Positions 6,754-11,940 of a stretch of 11,940 nucleotides of DNA are shown here, piece after piece. Each line of letters begins with the position of its first letter. Position 1 is the stretch's first letter. The position numbers and the translations under genes were made by a program. Source of the stretch: S012-113 sp965368405 (GTDB taxonomy: Bacteria; Bacteroidota; Bacteroidia; Cytophagales; Cyclobacteriaceae); NCBI GenBank assembly GCA_965368405.1, contig CBDUMS010000095.1, positions 1 through 11,940 on the forward strand, written 5' to 3'. Below the pieces are notes generated by a model. The model was given only the letters and a program-made list of their open reading frames with translations. It ran no database searches and was not told where the DNA came from.

Positions 6754-9700
6754 ACCACAGATTTCATATAGTCTTCTGCTAAAATTACCTCTAACCTGTT
6801 GGTCAACTCCACGGCATTCTCTTTTGAGAACACCAAAGGTGGTTTAATTTTAATCACATTCTTATCGGGACCGTCAATACTCATAAGAATCCCATGTTCT
6901 TTCATTCGGTTGACTAAATACGCAGTCTGTTCTGGTAATGGAGCTTTGTCTGGATTAGTTAATTCTAACCCAAGGAACAGGCCTTTACCTCTCACATCAC
7001 CAATAATCGGAAACTGACCTTTTAACCGTTTTAATTCCTGTATTATGAAATTGCCAACATTTAGGGCATTTTCCTGTAATTTTTGGTTATTTATCACCTT
7101 GAGGACCTCCTTACCAATTGCACAAGAGACGGGATTCCCACCGAAGGTATTGAAATACTCCATACCATTTGCGAAAGCATCCGCCACCTTTTGAGTACAT
7201 ACCACCGCGCCGAGAGGATGGCCATTACCGATGGGTTTACCAATTGTTACGATATCAGGAATCACATTATGCAGTTCGAATCCCCAAAAATGACTACCCA
7301 CTCTACCACACCCAACTTGCACTTCATCGGCTATGCAGAGACCACCTGCTTTTCTAACCGAATGATAGGCAAGTTCTAAATAATTCTTTGGTAACTCAAT
7401 CTGACCACCACAGCTAATAATTGATTCTGCTATGAACCCTGCCAAACCACAACCTAGGGTATCTATTTTGTCAATTTGTTCATCAACATGACTTGCATAT
7501 TGTGCCGCTGTGTCCTCTCCTTGATAGAGTCCGCGGTATGAGTCGGGCAGTGGTACAATATGAGTTTTTGCTGGTGCGCCTTTACCTCCTTTTCCATCAA
7601 ACTTATAGGAGCTTACATCAAGGCAAGCTTGAGTATTTCCATGATAACCAATTTCCAGAGCAATCATATCGCTATTGCCTGTTGCTACTTTAGCCATTCT
7701 TAAGGCCAGCTCGTTCGCCTCACTTCCTGAATTAACAAAATGTACTACCGAAAGCTCTGATGGAAAGGTTTTCAGAAGTTCCTCCGCGAATTCATTAATG
7801 TTAGGGTGCAGATAACGGGTGTTAGTATTCAATACTGCCATCTGCCGCTGACCTGCCGCTACCACGTCGGGATGTTCATGTCCCACATGAGCAACATTAT
7901 TTACGGTGTCCAAATATCTTCTCCCCAATTCATCTATTAAATATGCCCCCGCTCCTCTGAGAATTGTTAGAGGCTTTTCATACGATAGACTTAAACTCTT
8001 GCCAAGATGAGCATTTCGATATTTAAGAAGATCCTGGGAATCATTCAAGCTCCTGGCTAATCCCGAATCTTTAAAAAGCAGATTAGGGTCAGGACAGATA
8101 GTTTGCCATAAGTTTTGTTGAGCTGGTATAGCAACTCCGGGGAAATCATCCTCATTCCCGAGTAGATCAAGCATAAGCTGAAAATGTAAATGCGGTGACC
8201 AACCGCCATTTTCTTCAGGGTTTCCGAGATATCCAAGCAGAGTGCCCTGTTTAACTTTACTACCAAGTTCGTGAAGTTTCAAACTCGCTGTACTCAGATG
8301 GCCATAAAGGGAATAAAAGTGAAGGTCATCGGTTACATCGTGTCTGAGAATTATTGTTCCACCATAATTTTTAGGCTTGTCATGATTAGCGAGACCTATG
8401 ATTTCTCCGTCAAGCAATGCATTGACGTGTGTACCTTCGGGTAACCAAAAATCTACTCCTAAGTGAATGGTTCGATATTCTGGTTCATTATTGCCCTGGG
8501 TTTTATAAGAATTTGTCGAATAGATCGATCGAGCTTCACCATAACCACCGGCAATAAGCGCATTAGAGTTCTCAGCCTGGAGCTGTTTAAATTTTTGGGT
8601 CAGGATGTTAATATTATTTAGCTCCTCCTGATGTCCTAACCAATTGCTACCCACTGAGAGGTCAGGCGCAAGAATATGATCCCAAATATGTGCAGGGAAC
8701 ATTACTTTGGGACTTAATTTTACCTCGTTTGCCCAAGTAGTGAATCTGCTATGTTGAGGAGGACGCGGCAAACCAGCACTACTTCTAAAAACTAGTGTTG
8801 CAAGTTTAATATTTATACTCTTCCACTTTGCAAGCAAGTCCCATGCTGGTTCTGCACTTACCTGTAGATATACATTATCTGGTTCCTTTTCTTTGTTTAT
8901 GGCCGCTTTAGTAACCGTAATAATCAGACGCATCGCAACGAGAATATATAAGAGATCGATTTCTCTCTCACTTACTTTATAATACTGAGAATAACCCTTA
9001 ATAACTTCACTTGCAGCGGATAAAGGATCACACTTATTCATTATAGCGTAGGCAATAGTTATCGCCAAATCGTTTATAGTCTGGGTATACACAGCATCAC
9101 CATAATCAATTATTCCTCGGACTTCAGGGTTTAGAAGATCTTCTGTAACAATTACATTATTATCGTTTGCGTCATTATGGACAATAGATTTTGGTAGGCT
9201 TTCATAATCCACCAGAACATTAATAAACATGTTTTGGAAATGACCGACCAGTTCCTTCTTCTTTTGGCTAAATAGTAAAATATGATCACAAGTCCACTTT
9301 GCGTTGGCTATATCCCAGTCAAATTTTCGATTAGCAAATGGGTGATTAAAATCAAGTAAAGCAGACGTAACTTTTGCGGCCTCTGCACCTAATGAACTGA
9401 ACAAACTGTCGGTAAGTGGATTTACTTCAGACCATAATCTACCTTCGACCCAAGAGAGTACTCTTATACAGCGTTTTTCACCTTTACTATCGATATGAAT
9501 AACAGATTTTTCCTGATTGATAGATGGAATTAATTTTGGTGAGGTAGAGATATTTGTGTTGTTTTCTACATGCAATAATATTGCCTCCTGAAAATTTGCT
9601 TCCTCTTGGTCGAATCCGGCACGACTAATCTTCAATATATAGCTCTTGGAGTCTCCTACAACCTTAAAGTTGAAGTCTAGTTCGCCAGGAAGCTTCTTTA

Positions 9701-9785
9701 TACTACCAGAAATACCAAAATACTTTTTGGCAAGGATTGCGGCCTCCTCATTTGAGATGTCTTGATTTCTAGTTATTGCACTCAT
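6750..9785 (-). CDS. Three-domain fusion: hydroxylysine-kinase-like APH, M23 peptidase, class-III PLP phospholyase
   Basis: A 1011-residue cytosolic enzyme with no signal peptide. The APH/HYKK-like kinase domain (about 15-325) has Lys52 for ATP, the catalytic loop HNDANDNN (His203, Asp205, Asn210) and the metal Asp227 in IIDYGD; its C-terminal pattern NVYLQVS...W recalls human hydroxylysine kinase. The M23 domain (about 430-545) keeps all expected zinc and catalytic residues: His441 and Asp445 (HLGVD), His496 (YGHLS), and His532/His534 (HLH). The PLP domain (about 590-1005) has GSEAN (687-691), Asp820 (DEVQVG), the Schiff-base Lys850 (TIGKPIGNG) and Thr880 (NTFGGNP). The signatures SCGGQI and DGPDKNVIKIKPP match the human phospholyases PHYKPL and ETNPPL. 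Established work assigns this kinase/lyase pair to phosphorylation then phosphate-plus-ammonia elimination from hydroxylysine or phosphoethanolamine. The start is fixed by TAG-C-ATG, 1 nt after the upstream gene. Hydroxylysine is my preferred substrate from context; ethanolamine or another amino alcohol is possible. The peptidase role is unknown. Confidence 0.9.
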   Translation of the reverse strand: MSAITRNQDISNEEAAILAKKYFGISGSIKKLPGELDFNFKVVGDSKSYILKISRAGFDQEEANFQEAILLHVENNTNISTSPKLIPSINQEKSVIHIDSKGEKRCIRVLSWVEGRLWSEVNPLTDSLFSSLGAEAAKVTSALLDFNHPFANRKFDWDIANAKWTCDHILLFSQKKKELVGHFQNMFINVLVDYESLPKSIVHNDANDNNVIVTEDLLNPEVRGIIDYGDAVYTQTINDLAITIAYAIMNKCDPLSAASEVIKGYSQYYKVSEREIDLLYILVAMRLIITVTKAAINKEKEPDNVYLQVSAEPAWDLLAKWKSINIKLATLVFRSSAGLPRPPQHSRFTTWANEVKLSPKVMFPAHIWDHILAPDLSVGSNWLGHQEELNNINILTQKFKQLQAENSNALIAGGYGEARSIYSTNSYKTQGNNEPEYRTIHLGVDFWLPEGTHVNALLDGEIIGLANHDKPKNYGGTIILRHDVTDDLHFYSLYGHLSTASLKLHELGSKVKQGTLLGYLGNPEENGGWSPHLHFQLMLDLLGNEDDFPGVAIPAQQNLWQTICPDPNLLFKDSGLARSLNDSQDLLKYRNAHLGKSLSLSYEKPLTILRGAGAYLIDELGRRYLDTVNNVAHVGHEHPDVVAAGQRQMAVLNTNTRYLHPNINEFAEELLKTFPSELSVVHFVNSGSEANELALRMAKVATGNSDMIALEIGYHGNTQACLDVSSYKFDGKGGKGAPAKTHIVPLPDSYRGLYQGEDTAAQYASHVDEQIDKIDTLGCGLAGFIAESIISCGGQIELPKNYLELAYHSVRKAGGLCIADEVQVGCGRVGSHFWGFELHNVIPDIVTIGKPIGNGHPLGAVVCTQKVADAFANGMEYFNTFGGNPVSCAIGKEVLKVINNQKLQENALNVGNFIIQELKRLKGQFPIIGDVRGKGLFLGLELTNPDKAPLPEQTAYLVNRMKEHGILMSIDGPDKNVIKIKPPLVFSKENAVELTNRLEVILAEDYMKSVV

Positions 9786-9786
9786 G

Positions 9787-11781
9787 CTATTTTTCCAGCA
9801 GTAATAAAATATAATGAGCCGCAGACCAGCTAAAATTGTAGGCTTCTAATCCCTCACCTGTTACAGGGTTATAATTTTCTCGGATTGCCTTACCTTTTTC
9901 GAGAACACCCTCAGCATTACTGATGAGCTTTTCTGTAAGCAACTTAGCAGATTCTCTATAGCCGTAGTTTCGTAATCCTGTTATACCAAAATAGGCCTGA
10001 TCAAGCCACATAGGACCACGCCAATAGCCTCTTTCTGGTTTGAATAGCGGGTGATTCGCACTAATTGTTTGTAAAGGTAAGAGCCCATTAAATGTTGATT
10101 CGAGCATCATATTATCATGTATAGCTCTTGCCTGCTTTTCCGAAGCAACATTCGCCCATAAGGGAATCCAGCCTTCGCTGCCCATTGCTTTTATGAAGGA
10201 ATTCCCGGCGAGATTGGTATCGTAGAACCAACCGGAACTGCTATCATAAAATTGTTCTTGAATTTGCTTTTTCAATCTATCAGCCTCTTTCATCAGTTTG
10301 TTATGGTCTTCTTCTTGGCGCAGTGCCTTCGCTAAATCAGCTAAATATATTTTCTCAGCATATAAATAAGCGTTCAGGTCAACACTTTCCTGATCAAGAG
10401 AAAAAGCACCCGACCTATTCATGAGCAATTTGCTACTATCGAACCTTACGGCATTATCCATACCACTTTCCCACTTTGCTGCCACTATACTCCCATCTGT
10501 TGACCCATATTCACACAGGCCATCCAAATCATGGTCCCGATTCTTATACCACCAGTTATGTTGAAGCACAAGTTGAGGATATATTTCTTTCACGAATGCC
10601 AGATCCTTATCCAGTTCATATATTTTCCAAACAGCCCATGCAGACAGTGGTGGTTTTGTGTCGCGATAATTATGATTTTCAATTGTTGTATCCCGAAATA
10701 TGCAATCCGGAATAAACCCGTCGGTATCCTGGAAATCATACATCCCTCGAATTTGATCCTTGGCAAGTTGAGGTTTAAAATGAGCAAGTGCTGCTGCATG
10801 TTTCCAACTATCCCATGCCCAAAAGCCATGAAACCATTTGTAATGGTAACTAGGAAAGAGTCCCGCATGTTTTAATTCACCTGCTGGTGCTCGCCAATTA
10901 TTTTGAAGGGTTAATGCTGATTTGGCTAATAAGGTTTGATAGGCTTCATTGGACCAGGAATCTGCACTTTGGTCCAAGAGTAAGCGAAGTTCATCCTTCT
11001 TAGTTATTCGTAGCTTATCAAAGGCTATCTCTGCCTCCTTAACTGATGGAAAATCAGATAGTTCATCCTTAAACCTAAATGATTGACGCATAATAAACTT
11101 GAAACTGGAGTTTGATTCTAAAGGGATGTCATTAAGCGAAATTTTGTAATAGTCTGCCTCAACATGAATATCATTAATTTCACTGCCGTCCAATTCAATT
11201 AGGCCAATTGCATCCGATTTCTCAGAAAGAATAGTCACGCCTGTTTCAGCTCTTTTCAGTCTTATTCCTTTAAGAATAATATCTCCTGAAATCTGAATAG
11301 AGAGTAGTTTGTTTAGATCTGAACTATTTTCTATTTCATATATGATTATGGCCTCATTGGCGTTTGCATAAAATAAAGTTTGGCTTAACGCAATACTCTT
11401 TGTGCTGCGGGTAATTTCAAGATGACTTGAGTATGCATTATCTTCCTTTTTTGGGTCTTCCCAAATTACCGGTTCATTATCTTCGATAAGATGTACCTCT
11501 GAGATTGCTTTACTTAACCATTTACCATTTTCCTGAGTCATGAGGAATGGCCCAGAGAAGCTATTGAATTGGCTTGAGGGCTCTGGGATTGAATAACCAA
11601 ACCAAGCTCCTTGATCACTAAACACAAGCATACTACGATCTGAGGAGCTATCTGGAACACCAGTATAATCAAGCAGGGCGTCAGGTTCAAGATTAAAGTT
11701 ATCAACCTTTGATTGAGTTGAACACCCTGAATATATCAGTGCGAGATAAAGAACAGTTAGTAGGTAGTAGGTCCTATACAT
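9787..11781 (-). CDS. YgjK-like GH63 alpha-glucosidase, lipoprotein
   Basis: A 664-residue predicted lipoprotein of glycoside hydrolase family 63 (clan GH-G, inverting alpha-glycosidases). Residues 1-19 form a signal peptide ending YSGC with Cys20 lipidated; the lipobox is slightly off consensus (Tyr at -3). Residues about 30-260 look like the N-terminal beta-sandwich and about 270-664 the (alpha/alpha)6 barrel. Conserved blocks are FWAWDSWKHAAALAHF (320-335), DGFIPD (354-359), TKPPLSAWAVW (375-385), WESGMDN (437-443), WRGPMWLDQ (587-595) and ENYNP (635-639) before NFSWSAAH. From remembered E. coli YgjK, Asp442 corresponds to the acid and Glu635 to the base. It is shorter than YgjK and lacks most of the insert before WESG. 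GH63 includes eukaryotic glucosidase I, which cuts alpha-1,2-linked glucose, and a Glc-alpha-1,2-Gal complex is reported for YgjK. Mannosyl/glucosylglycerate hydrolase is an alternative. First gene of the operon. Confidence 0.83.
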   Translation of the reverse strand: MYRTYYLLTVLYLALIYSGCSTQSKVDNFNLEPDALLDYTGVPDSSSDRSMLVFSDQGAWFGYSIPEPSSQFNSFSGPFLMTQENGKWLSKAISEVHLIEDNEPVIWEDPKKEDNAYSSHLEITRSTKSIALSQTLFYANANEAIIIYEIENSSDLNKLLSIQISGDIILKGIRLKRAETGVTILSEKSDAIGLIELDGSEINDIHVEADYYKISLNDIPLESNSSFKFIMRQSFRFKDELSDFPSVKEAEIAFDKLRITKKDELRLLLDQSADSWSNEAYQTLLAKSALTLQNNWRAPAGELKHAGLFPSYHYKWFHGFWAWDSWKHAAALAHFKPQLAKDQIRGMYDFQDTDGFIPDCIFRDTTIENHNYRDTKPPLSAWAVWKIYELDKDLAFVKEIYPQLVLQHNWWYKNRDHDLDGLCEYGSTDGSIVAAKWESGMDNAVRFDSSKLLMNRSGAFSLDQESVDLNAYLYAEKIYLADLAKALRQEEDHNKLMKEADRLKKQIQEQFYDSSSGWFYDTNLAGNSFIKAMGSEGWIPLWANVASEKQARAIHDNMMLESTFNGLLPLQTISANHPLFKPERGYWRGPMWLDQAYFGITGLRNYGYRESAKLLTEKLISNAEGVLEKGKAIRENYNPVTGEGLEAYNFSWSAAHYILLLLEK

Positions 11782-11808
11782 TAGGTTATCTTATGACTAC
11801 TAAAATAG

Positions 11809-11814
11809 TATAAT
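11809..11814 (+). promoter_or_regulatory. Candidate -10 box for the divergent amidotransferase gene
   Basis: TATAAT on the plus strand overlaps the minus-strand -10 box by four bases. The corresponding -35 position (11786-11791, TTATCT) is weak. An alternative plus-strand pair is TTG at 11841-11843 with TATTTTG at 11866-11872, close to the Bacteroidota pattern but with a 22-nt spacer and one base short. I cannot choose between them from sequence. Confidence 0.3.
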
Positions 11815-11817
11815 TGT

Positions 11818-11828
11818 TCATCTGATGA
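11818..11828. promoter_or_regulatory. Small palindrome inside the operon promoter spacer
   Basis: TCATC-T-GATGA is a perfect 5-bp inverted repeat around one base, lying between the -35 and -10 boxes of the minus-strand promoter. Its position would suit an operator for a repressor or a MerR-type activator. A palindrome this short arises easily by chance, and no regulator gene is visible in the window. Confidence 0.25.
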
Positions 11829-11886
11829 TGGTCAATTTTATTGATAAACATTAATTTCTATCAGCTATTTTGTGGTTCTTTGGAGT

Positions 11887-11940
11887 ATGTGCGGCATAAC
11901 AGGGATATATGCTTTTAATCAGCTAGGTAGGCTGAATATG
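11887..11940 (+). CDS. asnB: 5' end of a glutamine amidotransferase, probably asparagine synthetase B
   Basis: ATG at 11887 opens an 18-codon frame running to the window end and encoding MCGITGIYAFNQLGRLNM. The MCGITGI start is the hallmark of class II (Ntn-type) glutamine amidotransferases, in which Cys2 becomes the N-terminal nucleophile after Met removal and releases ammonia from glutamine. CGITGI favours the asparagine synthetase family, including polysaccharide-locus relatives, over GlmS (usually CGIVGY) or PurF. The start is decided by the need for Cys at position 2; the GGAG before it is only one base from the ATG and too close to act as a normal ribosome-binding site. It is transcribed divergently from the glucosidase operon across 105 bp. 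The synthetase domain lies outside the window. Confidence 0.75.
   Translation, partial: MCGITGIYAFNQLGRLNM

Larger units (their letters stand above)
11807..11835 (-). promoter_or_regulatory. Candidate promoter of the glucosidase operon
   Basis: On the minus strand TTGACC (11835-11830) and TATACT (11812-11807) are separated by exactly 17 nt, close to the general sigma-70 consensus. Transcription would start near 11800, leaving about 19 nt before the ATG at 11781. No Shine-Dalgarno is present in that leader. If the host is Bacteroidota, whose main sigma factor prefers TTG/TAnnTTTG, this match may be partly coincidental in AT-rich DNA. Confidence 0.5.

Noticed and set aside
8811..9785. Aminoglycoside resistance gene
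   Set aside because: The N-terminal domain has the APH fold motifs, but it is fused to a phospholyase and resembles hydroxylysine kinase at its C-terminal end. Nothing suggests an antibiotic substrate or a resistance cassette.
6750..9785. Fusion created by frameshift or assembly error
   Set aside because: The frame is continuous through all three domains, each domain is complete, and this domain order is known from other bacteria.
9787..11781. Trehalase (GH37)
   Set aside because: The clan motifs are shared, but ENYNP, WESGMDN and WRGPMWLDQ follow the GH63/YgjK pattern, and the typical trehalase signature blocks are not seen.
3622..11781. Polysaccharide utilisation locus with SusC/SusD
   Set aside because: Two glycosidase lipoproteins are present, but no SusC/SusD pair, sulfatase or hybrid two-component regulator lies in the window.
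684..11781. Dehydrogenase as a member of the hydroxylysine pathway
   Set aside because: It is on the opposite strand, convergent and separately promoted. A D-2-hydroxyacid step could be distantly related to lysine breakdown, but nothing in the sequence ties it to the operon.

Overview
The window suggests a Bacteroidota or closely related bacterium. The DNA leans AT-rich, and genes lack good Shine-Dalgarno sequences. One promoter-like site matches the Bacteroidota -7 element TAnnTTTG. Four protein families look typical of that phylum: an NlpC/P60 lipoprotein, a roughly 980-residue FAD/Fe-S/CCG dehydrogenase, a lipoprotein-type GH2 beta-galactosidase and a kinase-M23-phospholyase fusion. No RNA gene, insertion sequence, CRISPR array or phage gene is visible. 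The phylum call is inference.

Layout. At 1-134 (-) there may be the 5' end of an unrecognised gene cut by the window edge. At 143-619 (-) is a small NlpC/P60 cell-wall hydrolase lipoprotein. A 64-bp divergent gap follows, then 684-3635 (+), a 983-residue FAD/Fe-S D-2-hydroxyacid (D-lactate-like) dehydrogenase. It meets, tail to tail with a 14-bp overlap, a three-gene minus-strand operon covering 3622-11781. In transcription order this operon encodes a YgjK-like GH63 glucosidase lipoprotein (11781-9787), a 1011-residue three-domain enzyme (9785-6750: APH/hydroxylysine-kinase-like, M23 metallopeptidase-like, class-III PLP phospholyase-like), and a LacZ-type GH2 beta-galactosidase lipoprotein (6753-3622). 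The junctions are a 1-nt gap and a 4-nt ATGA overlap, so this is one tightly coupled unit. A 105-bp divergent promoter region then separates it from the first 18 codons of a glutamine amidotransferase, probably asparagine synthetase B, at 11887-11940 (+).

How the genes may work together. The operon contains, in family terms, the enzymes needed to dismantle the collagen unit glucosyl-alpha-1,2-galactosyl-beta-O-hydroxylysine. An alpha-glucosidase of a family linked to Glc-alpha-1,2 bonds would remove glucose, a beta-galactosidase would remove galactose, and a hydroxylysine kinase fused to a 5-phosphohydroxylysine phospholyase would convert the freed amino acid to aminoadipate semialdehyde, phosphate and ammonia. 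This is inference from families and gene order. The fused kinase/lyase could instead act on ethanolamine or another amino alcohol. The intact M23 zinc-peptidase module inside a cytosolic enzyme has no obvious role and is the other main puzzle. All real genes shown are intact apart from the two cut by the window ends, and no gene-free stretch exceeds about 140 bases.
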